A stretch of DNA of 64,000 nucleotides from the NCBI RefSeq assembly GCF_001465835.2, contig NZ_CP013661.2:1418501-1482500 (forward strand). The letters run 5' to 3'. Below, one piece after another: positions 16,730-25,361 of the stretch. This DNA comes from Planococcus kocurii. GTDB taxonomy: Bacteria > Bacillota > Bacilli > Bacillales_A > Planococcaceae. Each line of letters begins with the position of its first letter. Position 1 is the first letter of the stretch. The translations under genes were made by a program, and so were the position numbers. Below the pieces are notes generated by a model, which had not been told where the DNA came from, made no database searches, and saw only the letters and a program-made list of their open reading frames with translations.

Positions 16730-17748
16730 CATAAATCCTCCTTCGTGACGATTGCTCCTTTACGTAAAACAATCGGCTGTTCTGCAGTTCCACGTAAAAC
16801 GACTCCTTCACCGATATGAACTTCTTTGTCTGCAATTACATACGACAAATCACAATTTTCTTCGATTACACATTTCTGCATAATCACGCATTTTTCTAAT
16901 TGTGTATTTTTCTTAATGCAAACTCCCCGACTAATGATACTATCCATCACACTCCCCATAATGGTGCCGCCATTGGCTACCAAAGCTCGCTTAACATGGG
17001 CCCCGTGGATATAGCGCGTTGGAGGCTCATCTTTGACTTTTGTATAAATTGGACGATCTGGTAGGAATAACTGCTTCCTATTTTCTTCATCTAACAAAGC
17101 CAACGACGCTTGGAAATAACTTTGAATCGAATCAATAATTGCAAAATATCCGCTGTATTCATAGTCATTAAACGTATAAGGACTTTTCTTTAAATTGACG
17201 ACATCTTCGACACTTACTACTTTTTTATCACGGTGCGTTTGAATCAGTTCAATTAACAACTCTTTAGACAGAATATAGGTTTTCAAAGAAACTCCGCTAC
17301 TAACCGCTTCTGTAAGATCAGCACCTGATTTGATATGCTGCTTCAGCATGTCTTTAAAGTCTAATTGAGTAACAACAAAGCTATTAATGACGACAACGTA
17401 AGGTTGAATACTTTTTGTAAAAAATTGCATATGCTCTTCTAATGCTGCAAATGGGCCAACGGTTGATAATCCACCATTTCGCTGCGTAACCGGCAGAAAA
17501 AACAAGCCGTTTTTTCTTCGGTCTAAGTCCCAACTTTTCCCTCCACCAATATGATCTAGCAGAGAAGAAAAGGGATTCGATGGAAATACGCCAACCGTAT
17601 TGACTCCCGAATTGACGAGATTCGATAATGGAAAATCAATTAATCGGTAACGCCCCGCAAAGGGTACTGAAGAAACAGTTCGTTGCATCGTCAAATCTTG
17701 TAATCCTTCTTTATTAACAGAGGCGTCTACTACAGCGAGTAAGTTCAT
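16729..17748 (-). CDS. glgD: Glucose-1-phosphate adenylyltransferase regulatory subunit
   Basis: A 339-residue GlgC-like subunit. It keeps the [11 protein letters not shown] segment and the left-handed beta-helix end, but its N-terminus ([16 protein letters not shown]) lacks the GGxGxRL nucleotide loop of the catalytic subunit, as expected for GlgD. In Bacillus the GlgC and GlgD subunits form a mixed tetramer in which GlgD raises activity. The start overlaps the glgC stop by four bases (ATGA), and its own end overlaps glgA, so equal translation is likely. Confidence 0.93.
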   Translation of the reverse strand: MNLLAVVDASVNKEGLQDLTMQRTVSSVPFAGRYRLIDFPLSNLVNSGVNTVGVFPSNPFSSLLDHIGGGKSWDLDRRKNGLFFLPVTQRNGGLSTVGPFAALEEHMQFFTKSIQPYVVVINSFVVTQLDFKDMLKQHIKSGADLTEAVSSGVSLKTYILSKELLIELIQTHRDKKVVSVEDVVNLKKSPYTFNDYEYSGYFAIIDSIQSYFQASLALLDEENRKQLFLPDRPIYTKVKDEPPTRYIHGAHVKRALVANGGTIMGSVMDSIISRGVCIKKNTQLEKCVIMQKCVIEENCDLSYVIADKEVHIGEGVVLRGTAEQPIVLRKGAIVTKEDL

Positions 17749-18893
17749 TTTCCCTCACGCTCCTTCCATTCATCCAATTGCTCTTGAATCAGAAGAACCA
17801 CTTCATCCTGCTGATCATGGATTTCAAATCCTTCCGGCACCTCTAAATTCGGCGGTACAATTACCCGATGAAGCTTGGCACCTTTTTTTATCGTGGAGCC
17901 ACTCATGATGACACTTTCAGAAACGGCAGCTCCTTCTTCAATCGTTACCTTCTGAAAAACAACCGACTTTGAAACGTCTCCAGAAATTACGCAGCCTTCG
18001 TTAACCATAGAGCTTTGAACATTACCTGTTTTATTAATCACCTGTGGTGGTAATTGTGGATTTGAAGAAAAAATACGCCAAGCAGAGTCATGAAGATTTA
18101 AGCCAGAGTTCAAATCAAGCAAGTCCATATTGGCTTCCCATAGACTTTCAACCGTTCCGACGTCTTTCCAGTATCCTTTAAATGGATAAGCAATCATTTT
18201 TTCGCCTTTTTCTAGCATAGCCGGTAGGATATCCATACCAAAATCATGAGAAGACTCTTTATTTAAATTGTCTATTTCTAAATATTCTTTTAGCTTTTTC
18301 CATTTAAATACATAGACACCCATAGAAGCTAAATTACTTTTTGGATTTTCTGGTTTTTCATCAAATTCTTTAATGATCATGCTGTCATCGACGTTAATAA
18401 CACCAAACCTGCTTGCTTCTTCCCACGGAACTTCTAGCACCGAAATGGTGACATCCGCTTCACGTTCTTTGTGATAGTCGATTAGTACTTCGTAATCCAT
18501 TTTATAAATATGATCTCCTGATAGAATCAAAACATACTCGGGATCACATGATGTAAGGTAATTGATATTTTGATAAATGGCACTGGCTGTACCTGCATAC
18601 CATTTAACCCCTTCTATTTCGGTATAAGGTGGTAGCATCGTGACTCCCCCGTGACGTCGATCTAAATCCCACGGAGTTCCCAGTCCGATATATTCATGAA
18701 GGACATGCGGCTGGTATTGTGTCAGCACGCCAACGGTATTGATTCCTGAATTGGTGCAATTGGACAACGGGAAATCGATGATTCGGTATTTTCCGCCAAA
18801 CGGCAATGCGGGTTTTGCTATTGTATACGTTAATGATTTTAATCTGCTCCCTTGTCCGCCGGCTAACAACATTGCAACGACTTTATCGTTCAT
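17745..18893 (-). CDS. glgC: Glucose-1-phosphate adenylyltransferase, catalytic subunit
   Basis: A 382-residue enzyme making ADP-glucose from ATP and glucose 1-phosphate, the committed step of glycogen synthesis. The loop [14 protein letters not shown] is at residues 10-23, [15 protein letters not shown] follows, and [11 protein letters not shown] holds the metal-binding Asp region. The C-terminal part is a left-handed beta-helix of hexapeptide repeats. It overlaps glgB by 11 bases and glgD by 4, so the genes are tightly coupled. Confidence 0.96.
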   Translation of the reverse strand: MNDKVVAMLLAGGQGSRLKSLTYTIAKPALPFGGKYRIIDFPLSNCTNSGINTVGVLTQYQPHVLHEYIGLGTPWDLDRRHGGVTMLPPYTEIEGVKWYAGTASAIYQNINYLTSCDPEYVLILSGDHIYKMDYEVLIDYHKEREADVTISVLEVPWEEASRFGVINVDDSMIIKEFDEKPENPKSNLASMGVYVFKWKKLKEYLEIDNLNKESSHDFGMDILPAMLEKGEKMIAYPFKGYWKDVGTVESLWEANMDLLDLNSGLNLHDSAWRIFSSNPQLPPQVINKTGNVQSSMVNEGCVISGDVSKSVVFQKVTIEEGAAVSESVIMSGSTIKKGAKLHRVIVPPNLEVPEGFEIHDQQDEVVLLIQEQLDEWKEREGK

Positions 18894-20751
18894 GTTGATT
18901 CCCTCCCATTCTCTTTAGTTTCCAGACAATCAATGTAAATGCTGGCAAATCGATTGAAATGGCATACATCAAGCCCTCACCTGCATGATTTGTCGCACCA
19001 ACCGCTATTTCTGAAGGTTTGCTTTCTGACGTAAAAACTTTTTCATAGGTATTGTTTTCAGGAACCTCCAATTCAAAATCCGTATAATGTTGGTCTGAAA
19101 AATTACACACCACAATACACTCATCCTGCGGCAAATGGCCCCTACGAATAAAGGCAGCTACACTTTGTTGGTGGTTGTCCGCATCGATCCAAGTAAAACC
19201 GTCCGGATGATCATCTAATTCAAAAAAAGCTTTTTCAGTTTTATAAAAAGACAGTAATTCTTTTGTAAAATTAGCCATTTCTTCATGTTCTTCGGTTCCT
19301 AAGGAATGCCAATCCAATTCTGATGTGAAATTCCATTCTTCAAAATGACCAAACTCTTGACCCATGAAAAGCAATTTTTTCCCTGGGTGAGCAATCCAAA
19401 AACTGAGGAGTAGTCTGAGTTGAGCAAAACGATCACTCAAGGTCCCTGGAAGTTTGTTCAGCAAAGAACCTTGGCCATTTACTACTTCATCGTGGGAAAG
19501 TGCAAGAAGATAACGCTCTTCATACTGATACACGAGAGAGAAGTTCATTTTTTTATGCACCTCAGAACGCTTTGATGGCTGAGTTTCCATATAATCCAGC
19601 GTGTCACGCATCCAGCCAAAATTCCATTTATAATGAAAGCCGACTCCTCCTTCTGCTGTATCGTGTGTCACTTTTGGATAGTTCCACGCGTCTTCTGCAA
19701 TTAACAAAACTTCTGGATGATGCTCTTTTAAACTGTTTGTCAACTTCTTTAGAAAAGCCGCACCTTCTTCGTTAGGTATAGCCTCTTCACGGTTTGGTAC
19801 AAATAGCAAACAAATTAGAGCGTCCATACGAAAACCATCAAACTTAAATTCGCTTAGCCAATAGTGACTGCTCGATAGTAAAAAGCTAGCGACTTCTCCC
19901 TTTCGAATATCGAAATTCAACGTTCCCCAGTCTGGGTTGGCACGCCGGTCCTCCTGCTCGTATTCATATAAATAGCCACCGTTAAAGTTTGCCAGTGCAT
20001 GTTCATCGACGCAGAAATGACCCGGTACCCAATCTAAAATTAAGCCAACTTTTTTTTCTGCGCATTTAGCAATAAAATACTTCAAATCATCAGCAGTTCC
20101 GTATCGGCTCGTTGGCGCAAAATAACCAGTCGTCTGATAACCCCAAGATTCATCTAACGGATGTTCTGTGATGGGCAGAATTTCTATATGCGTAAAACCC
20201 ATCTCCAAAACATATGGAATCAACTCATCTGCCAATTCACGATAATTTAAAAAACCCCCTTGTGCATTACGTTTCCATGTCCCAATATGCAATTCGTAAA
20301 TTGCTATCGGTTTTTCACCGTGCTTATTATTTAAAACTTTCTTTTGATGCAATACAGTTTTTGACCAAGTGTGTTTAGAAGAAGCTGCTACTATAGATTT
20401 GGTTTCTGGTCTCATTTCGCTCATTTGAGCGTACGGATCAGATTTCCTTACTACTTCTCCAGTTAGTGTTTCAAAGATATACTCATAAGCGTATCCAGTT
20501 AATCTCCGGGGAATTCTCACTTGCCAAATGGTTTCATCAAGAACGTGCTGTTCCATTTGAAAAAATTCTTCCACGAGACTTTCAGGATGTGTACAGGCTA
20601 CCACTACTTTAGTCACACCTGGAACCCATAGAGTAAATGTTGTTTCATTTGTAGCGGTATGCGCTCCAAAATAAAGATAAGCGTCTTTCATCAGACCTGC
20701 ATGGAAAGCTTCCAACTTGTCTGGAGTAAGATGGCTTTGAAGATCATTCAT
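18883..20751 (-). CDS. glgB: 1,4-alpha-glucan branching enzyme
   Basis: A 622-residue GH13 enzyme that makes the alpha-1,6 branches of glycogen. It has an N-terminal carbohydrate-binding beta-sandwich (about residues 25-110), the barrel motifs DWVPGHF, GFRMDA with the nucleophile Asp, LIAEDAW with the acid Glu, and LSHDEVV, and a C-terminal beta domain. The length matches the shorter Bacillus type. The ATG has GGAGGTG 5 bases upstream. It is the first gene of glgBCDAP-SDR. A perfect TTGACA lies at 20820-20825 upstream, but the only TAGAAT downstream of it is 20 bases away, so the promoter is uncertain. Confidence 0.95.
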   Translation of the reverse strand: MNDLQSHLTPDKLEAFHAGLMKDAYLYFGAHTATNETTFTLWVPGVTKVVVACTHPESLVEEFFQMEQHVLDETIWQVRIPRRLTGYAYEYIFETLTGEVVRKSDPYAQMSEMRPETKSIVAASSKHTWSKTVLHQKKVLNNKHGEKPIAIYELHIGTWKRNAQGGFLNYRELADELIPYVLEMGFTHIEILPITEHPLDESWGYQTTGYFAPTSRYGTADDLKYFIAKCAEKKVGLILDWVPGHFCVDEHALANFNGGYLYEYEQEDRRANPDWGTLNFDIRKGEVASFLLSSSHYWLSEFKFDGFRMDALICLLFVPNREEAIPNEEGAAFLKKLTNSLKEHHPEVLLIAEDAWNYPKVTHDTAEGGVGFHYKWNFGWMRDTLDYMETQPSKRSEVHKKMNFSLVYQYEERYLLALSHDEVVNGQGSLLNKLPGTLSDRFAQLRLLLSFWIAHPGKKLLFMGQEFGHFEEWNFTSELDWHSLGTEEHEEMANFTKELLSFYKTEKAFFELDDHPDGFTWIDADNHQQSVAAFIRRGHLPQDECIVVCNFSDQHYTDFELEVPENNTYEKVFTSESKPSEIAVGATNHAGEGLMYAISIDLPAFTLIVWKLKRMGGNQHER

Positions 20752-20961
20752 TTTTGCACCTCCAATAGTTCAATGGTTCCATGTCTCTTTTTAATTCTAC
20801 GTAAGACTCGTAAATACCTTGTCAAGATACAAAATTATTCAAAAATTTAGATAAATATAGGAATTCAGAAGGATATCTGTTCGAAATGTCTACACATTTC
20901 TTTTCCTTTGTGCCCTTGTTTGACAGCATAATTTCCACTACGCTTAGGAGGATATCTGTTA

Positions 20962-21561
20962 TTGAAAGAGAGGCTGACATTTTTGAGAAAATATAGAGGA
21001 CTATTACTAGCAGTTTTCTTCAGCATTTTTCTGGCTGCCTGCAACCAAGGCGTTGAAGATCCACTTGAGTGGGAAATAGAAGATTTTACTTTTACTAATC
21101 ACAACAACGAAGATTTCGGCTTAGCTGACTTAGAAGGTGACGTCTGGCTTGCTGATTTTGTTTTTACTAACTGCACAACCGTTTGCCTGCCAATGATGGC
21201 CAACATGACAGACTTGCAAGAACAGTTAAAAGAAGAAGGATTGGCTGTTGAAACGGTTTCTTTCAGTGTAGACCCTTCGTTTGACAAGCCTGAAGTCTTG
21301 AAATCTTATGCAGAAAATTACGGAGCTGATTTAGCTAGTTGGAATCTGCTGACCGGTTATACCTCCCAAGAAATTGATGACTTTGCTATGGATAATTTCC
21401 GAACTTTAGCCAGAAAACCTGAAAATGATGATCAAGTTCTTCATGGCACTTCTTTTTACTTAGTCAATAAAGAAGGAATCATTATGAAGGCGTATGATGG
21501 GTTGAATCCACCGGTAGAGGATATTTTAGCGGATGCAAAAATTCTATTAACGGAGGAATAA
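20962..21561 (+). CDS. SCO1/SenC-family copper chaperone lipoprotein
   Basis: A 199-residue thioredoxin-fold lipoprotein that in this family delivers copper to the CuA centre of cytochrome c oxidase or acts as a thiol reductant. The signal ends in LAAC (Cys27). The copper site is complete: Cys71 and Cys75 in FTNCTTVCLP and His161 in VLHGTSF. Related to Bacillus YpmQ/ScoI. It starts at a TTG with AGGAGG 10 bases upstream. The next gene begins 3 bases later with its ribosome site overlapping the end of this one, so the two are coupled. Confidence 0.9.
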   Translation: MKERLTFLRKYRGLLLAVFFSIFLAACNQGVEDPLEWEIEDFTFTNHNNEDFGLADLEGDVWLADFVFTNCTTVCLPMMANMTDLQEQLKEEGLAVETVSFSVDPSFDKPEVLKSYAENYGADLASWNLLTGYTSQEIDDFAMDNFRTLARKPENDDQVLHGTSFYLVNKEGIIMKAYDGLNPPVEDILADAKILLTEE

Positions 21562-21564
21562 TAA

Positions 21565-21894
21565 ATGCAGCAGAAAAAAATATGGATGAGCGTGTTGTTT
21601 CTCGTTGCCCTGCTATTGCTACTGCTTTTCTTTATCCCGAGAGAAAACGTGCCAGCGCCAGAAACTCGTGTGATCTTGGAACATTCGTTTAGAACATATA
21701 TTGCACCTTCTTGCTTTGAAGAGGCGGACGCCACCAACTTTTTAGAAGAAGAAACTCTGGAGAAGGCTCTTGAACTAAATTATCCTCCGCACTCTTCGTG
21801 TACAGAAAAAGCATTTGAAGGCAATCGAGACAGTGGTTTTATACGACTTTTGAAAGAACTGGACATTGTCGAAAAAAAATCAAAAGATTGGTAA
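21565..21894 (+). CDS. Membrane-anchored protein coupled to Sco, unknown
   Basis: A 109-residue protein with one N-terminal hydrophobic helix (about residues 6-24) and an extracytoplasmic, acidic remainder containing two Cys (in PSCFEEAD and HSSCTEK), about 30 residues apart. They could form a disulphide or bind metal. GGAGG precedes the ATG by 8 bases and spans the end of the sco gene. I do not recognise the family. Its coupling to a copper chaperone suggests, but does not show, a role in oxidase assembly or extracellular thiol chemistry. Confidence 0.7.
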   Translation: MQQKKIWMSVLFLVALLLLLLFFIPRENVPAPETRVILEHSFRTYIAPSCFEEADATNFLEEETLEKALELNYPPHSSCTEKAFEGNRDSGFIRLLKELDIVEKKSKDW

Positions 21895-21931
21895 GAAAAA
21901 AAGACGGAGACACTCTCCGTCTTTTTTTCTT
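21893..21931. terminator. Bidirectional terminator between the Sco pair and the lactonase
   Basis: An 18-bp A/T-flanked stem (21893-21910 with 21914-21931) with the core AGACGGAGA/TCTCCGTCT. Confidence 0.9.
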
Positions 21932-22970
21932 ATTTGATCACTTTTACACATACAGGCGCTGTCGTTTGGACAATATTCTCAACGATACAAGGCATGCCTG
22001 AACAACTCATTTTCAGCGTAGCAAGTGTGTGGGAGTTTTCATTCGCTACTACTAGCCACTCATTTCCTGGAATCAAAGCAAAATGTCTCGGTCCTTCTCC
22101 TCCGGACTCTGTCAATCCGAGCGTTTCTAACGTTCCATTTTCCTGGATAGCAAAAGAGGCAATACTATCGTAACCACGGTTTGACGCATAGACAAAACAG
22201 CCATCGCTTGAAACTGCAATTTCTGCACTGGTATTTTCTCCCTCATAGCTATCTGGCACTAAAGGCAATAGCTGTAAAAAATCCAGTTTGCCTTCTTGAC
22301 TGACTTTGTAGACCATCAACGTGGAATTTATTTCGTTTACTGAATAGACAAAAGCTTTTGAGGGATGGAAACTTAAATGACGAGGTCCTGCTCCCGCCTC
22401 TGTTTGTACAGCATATTTAAACGTTAAGGCACCGGTTCCGGCATCTAGTTTATAAGTAGAGATTGTGTCGGTGCCCAAGTCCGATACCAAGAACAGATTT
22501 TTTCCTGGGATTTGAATAATTGAATGAGGATGAGCGGCGTCTTGCCGATTTTTGTTAGGCCCTCCTCCTTCATGCTTTACAGAAGCTGCCAAATCTCCAA
22601 TTGCTCCGTCTGCATAAAGCGGATGGACATTAACTGTAGCTCCTGAATAAGTAACGGATAATAGCCATTGACCCGTTTCATCAATTGTCACGTGAGCTGG
22701 ATGATCACCATTCGAAGATTGGCGATTGATTTCGACTATTTTTTTTGTAGTTGGATGGACCCAGTAACTAACTAGTTGGCCGTCCCCGACTTCACTCGTA
22801 GCGACAAAACTTGTACCCGTTGGATGAACAGCAATAAAAGAAGGGCGTTCAATCCCTCCTATACCCATCAGTTCCGTCAATTCGCCGGTCATGCCTTCAA
22901 GTTCCCAGAGCTTAATGCCCTGTTCTTTTTCTGATGCATACGAACCTGTCAGCAAATAGGTAGATGTCAT
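21930..22970 (-). CDS. pgl: Lactonase-family protein, 6-phosphogluconolactonase-like
   Basis: A 346-residue seven-bladed beta-propeller of the YbhE/YkgB lactonase family. In Bacillus subtilis YkgB acts as 6-phosphogluconolactonase of the pentose phosphate pathway. Repeated blade motifs are visible, such as PAHVTIDETGQWLL, AHPHSI, AGPRHLSFHPS and EGPRHFALIPG, with the conserved His and Arg residues of the active-site face. There is no signal peptide. The ATG has AAGGAGG 6 bases upstream. It stands alone and diverges from the shikimate kinase gene. Confidence 0.85.
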   Translation of the reverse strand: MTSTYLLTGSYASEKEQGIKLWELEGMTGELTELMGIGGIERPSFIAVHPTGTSFVATSEVGDGQLVSYWVHPTTKKIVEINRQSSNGDHPAHVTIDETGQWLLSVTYSGATVNVHPLYADGAIGDLAASVKHEGGGPNKNRQDAAHPHSIIQIPGKNLFLVSDLGTDTISTYKLDAGTGALTFKYAVQTEAGAGPRHLSFHPSKAFVYSVNEINSTLMVYKVSQEGKLDFLQLLPLVPDSYEGENTSAEIAVSSDGCFVYASNRGYDSIASFAIQENGTLETLGLTESGGEGPRHFALIPGNEWLVVANENSHTLATLKMSCSGMPCIVENIVQTTAPVCVKVIK

Positions 22971-23035
22971 GAAATTCCTCCTTGAAGCTAGATGTCATAA
23001 AACTCGAAATTGATTTTCTGATTCAAATTAGTTAA

Positions 23036-23063
23036 TTGACAATTCTTATGAATTTTCTATACA
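23036..23063 (+). promoter_or_regulatory. Sigma-A type promoter for shikimate kinase
   Basis: A perfect TTGACA at 23036-23041, a 16-base spacer and TATACA at 23058-23063, about 60 bases before the ATG. Confidence 0.5.
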
Positions 23064-23122
23064 GATAAGGTAAAGTAAGCTATGAACCCGACTAAGCTAT
23101 TAAAAGAGAAAGAAGGTTGCTC

Positions 23123-23683
23123 ATGAGAAATTTCGGTTTGTCCATTCGCGAAAAAAGTATTGTCTGCATCGGATTTATGGGAGTGGGAAAAACCACTGTT
23201 GGCAAACTGTTAGCTCAAAAACTCTATCGTAGCTTTGTTGATATCGATGAGGAAATCGAGAAGTTTTATACAATGCCAATTCCGAAAATATTCGAAATCC
23301 ATGGCGAACAGGCCTTCCGGGCTAAAGAGAAAGAGTTGATTGTAAAGTATAGCCAGCGCCCTCTCAATATCATTTCCGTTGGTGGCGGTGCCTTTTTGCA
23401 AAAGGAGATTCAGGATATTTGTATGGCCAATTGCATCGTTCTATTTCTCGATATTTCCTGGGAATCATGGAAAGAACGTATTCATATTCTCGCTGACAAC
23501 CGTCCTTTGTTACAGGGACGTTCTCTTGAAGATATCGAAATGCTATTTCTAGAACGGCAACGTATTTACTCATTAAATCATTCTAAATTTCAAGTAGATC
23601 ATTTTGAGGCAGAAGAAGCCGCTGATTACTTGGCAGATGCTTTGAAGTTATCATGGGAAATTAATGCGCCCCAACCGAAATAA
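23123..23683 (+). CDS. aroK: Shikimate kinase
   Basis: A 186-residue P-loop kinase that phosphorylates shikimate in the chorismate pathway. The Walker A loop GFMGVGKTT is at residues 17-25, the shikimate-binding VDID at 39-42 and Arg66 (FRAKE), GGG at 87-89, and the lid segment DNRPLL later. I choose the ATG at 23123, with AGAAGG 6 bases upstream, over a TTG two codons earlier. Some 20 extra residues at the C-terminus are not family-specific. It is a single gene with its own terminator; no other aro gene is near. Confidence 0.88.
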   Translation: MRNFGLSIREKSIVCIGFMGVGKTTVGKLLAQKLYRSFVDIDEEIEKFYTMPIPKIFEIHGEQAFRAKEKELIVKYSQRPLNIISVGGGAFLQKEIQDICMANCIVLFLDISWESWKERIHILADNRPLLQGRSLEDIEMLFLERQRIYSLNHSKFQVDHFEAEEAADYLADALKLSWEINAPQPK

Positions 23684-23692
23684 TACCAGAAG

Positions 23693-23717
23693 CCGCCATA
23701 TAGACTTGGCGGTTTTT
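23693..23717 (+). terminator. Short terminator of shikimate kinase
   Basis: CCGCCA (23693-23698) with TGGCGG (23707-23712), followed by five T. Confidence 0.65.
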
Positions 23718-23722
23718 CATAT

Positions 23723-23790
23723 GGCAAAAAGCGCCGCTTCGTCAGACCGTCTTATACCTGTCAGAGCTCTACAGGCACTTCCGCTTTTCT
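23723..23790 (-). repeat. Truncated nested-hairpin repeat, second locus
   Basis: A 68-base unit identical to 23844-23911. On the minus strand it starts AGAAAAGCGGAAGTGCC and stops inside the inner hairpin (GCGGCGCTTTTTGCC), so the second half of the element is missing. Confidence 0.85.
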
Positions 23791-23911
23791 TTGTCCAGAC
23801 TCCAGTGCCTAGCTCTTCGGGATATAAGCCTTTCTGACTGTGCGGCAAAAAGCGCCGCTTCGTCAGACCGTCTTATACCTGTCAGAGCTCTACAGGCACT
23901 TCCGCTTTTCT
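23791..23911 (-). repeat. Full nested-hairpin repeat, second locus (121 bp)
   Basis: On the minus strand it begins AGAAAAGCGGAAGTGCC, overlapping the TAG stop of the formamidase gene by two bases, and ends CACTGGAGTCTGGACAA. The fold is the same as at 3.2 kb, with changed but still paired bases: outer AGTGCCT (23900-23894) with AGGCACT (23810-23804), middle GGTATAAG with CTTATATCC, inner GCGGC with GCCGC. Confidence 0.85.
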
Positions 23912-25229
23912 AGGAGTACTGTGCTTTTACTGTGTTTAACAACCCTGCTTTTTCTAAATAATGTTCGGGTGCGAGGAACGTGATTGTTACGACTCCTGGG
24001 TGTCGACCAATTTCAATTGACCCCGTTATGGTAGCTCGGTTCATGATTTCTGGAACTGTAACGTTAAACAGATCGGCTGCGCGTTGCAGTCCATTTTCTG
24101 TAGCATCATTCAAAGTTGGTCCTGTACCGACAAAAGAAACCGGCAGCGACTCTTCTAGCTTGTCAATATTCCATTTTTTTGCAAGCTGTTGAGCCGTCTG
24201 TCTTTCTTGTTCTGTAAAAGGTTTAGCCGTATAAGGTAGGTCTTCGACATTCGGCAAGAGAATAGGTCCCGCATTATTTAATCCTTTAACGACATGAACT
24301 TCAAGATGAACAATACCGGCAACGTCCGATGTATGTCCAGCAATTTCTCCGTCCCCTTGCATGGCATGCATATCCCCTAGATAAATCCCACCACCTGGTA
24401 CTTTCACTGGACAAATCAATACGGCTCCAGCCCGAACACGGCTGATGTCCATATGACCATCTGTCCGATGAGTTTCCAATTCTTCCTGTGTACTTGCGTA
24501 TTCGTGCGGAGCTCCGACAAGAAAAGAACCAAAATCTCCTGCATTATGTGAGTCCGGTGTCGGACGAGAAGGCGTTGTTCCGAGTTGACCTAAAAACGGC
24601 CGCATGCGTGCAATGGTTCCAACTAAATCGTGCGGTGCAAAAGTGACAATTGGATTTTGTACAGAGTTCTCAGGCGTTTTCATGTAACCCCGGCCATTTT
24701 CCGCAATTGTTTCGGCTGCTTCTTTGGATAGCGTGATTCCTACGTCGCCCTTTTCTCCAAAAAACATCGTATAGCCGTTAGTAAAAACAAATGGTGTCAC
24801 ATCCGCATCGCACTTAGCGCAGCGAATAGCTTCTTGTCCAACACCTCTAATAATGGTATCTGGATACATCGTTCCACAGCCTGGGCATTTTACCGCGATA
24901 AAAGGGTCTCCAAGAAAACGACCTTCAACAGGACTGTCATTTCCTGAGGAAGTGGCATGGGATGTTACTTCGACTGATTTAATTTTAATAACGATGCCAT
25001 CTCCCGGTTCTGCACCTTCGACATAGACGGGCAGCGTCACTTCATGCCCCCCTCGAATACAAGGCGTAATCATCGGCCCCCAACAACCTGGAGCTGTGTG
25101 GGCAATAATATGACCTCCATCTTTTATAGGACCCAACATTTCTTTTCCGGGATCTAACACGCCATCAATATACCGGTTAACTAGTAAAGTCTCGACCGCT
25201 GTTTTTTTAGCAAGTATTTTTTTATTCAT
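23910..25229 (-). CDS. Acetamidase/formamidase family protein
   Basis: A 439-residue enzyme of the FmdA/AmdA family, which hydrolyses formamide, acetamide or similar short amides to ammonia and an organic acid in the cytoplasm. Family segments include HTAPGCWGP, SHNAGDFG, LGDMHAMQGDGE and the C-terminal GRHPGVVTITF. An inserted zinc-ribbon-like pair, CPGC at 115-118 and CAKC at 137-140, is visible. A G-rich ribosome site (GGGGGTAGGGAA) precedes the ATG. The transporter gene lies 132 bases upstream on the same strand, with a terminator between. A structured repeat starts at the stop codon. Confidence 0.9.
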   Translation of the reverse strand: MNKKILAKKTAVETLLVNRYIDGVLDPGKEMLGPIKDGGHIIAHTAPGCWGPMITPCIRGGHEVTLPVYVEGAEPGDGIVIKIKSVEVTSHATSSGNDSPVEGRFLGDPFIAVKCPGCGTMYPDTIIRGVGQEAIRCAKCDADVTPFVFTNGYTMFFGEKGDVGITLSKEAAETIAENGRGYMKTPENSVQNPIVTFAPHDLVGTIARMRPFLGQLGTTPSRPTPDSHNAGDFGSFLVGAPHEYASTQEELETHRTDGHMDISRVRAGAVLICPVKVPGGGIYLGDMHAMQGDGEIAGHTSDVAGIVHLEVHVVKGLNNAGPILLPNVEDLPYTAKPFTEQERQTAQQLAKKWNIDKLEESLPVSFVGTGPTLNDATENGLQRAADLFNVTVPEIMNRATITGSIEIGRHPGVVTITFLAPEHYLEKAGLLNTVKAQYS

Positions 25230-25319
25230 TTCCCTACCCCCAAGTTTTAATATTCAGTTATTTCAAATTATACGCCATGTTCCTCTGCCTTACAATTTTA
25301 GGTCTTCTGAATAAAAAAT

Positions 25320-25351
25320 ACACATAAAAGTCTTTAGAGACTCCTATGTGT
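25320..25351 (-). terminator. Terminator after the 470-residue membrane protein gene
   Basis: ACACAT and AGTCT pair with AGACT and ATGTGT in a nested stem at 25320-25351, followed on the minus strand by a TATTTTTTATT run. Confidence 0.65.
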
Positions 25352-25361
25352 ATTGAAAATT

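Noticed and set aside
16729-17748. A second catalytic GlgC
   Set aside because: The GGxGxRL nucleotide loop is missing, which fits the GlgD regulatory subunit.
20794-20825. Sigma-A promoter for glgB
   Set aside because: The -35 is a perfect TTGACA but the nearest TAGAAT is 20 bases away, outside the usual 16-18 spacing.
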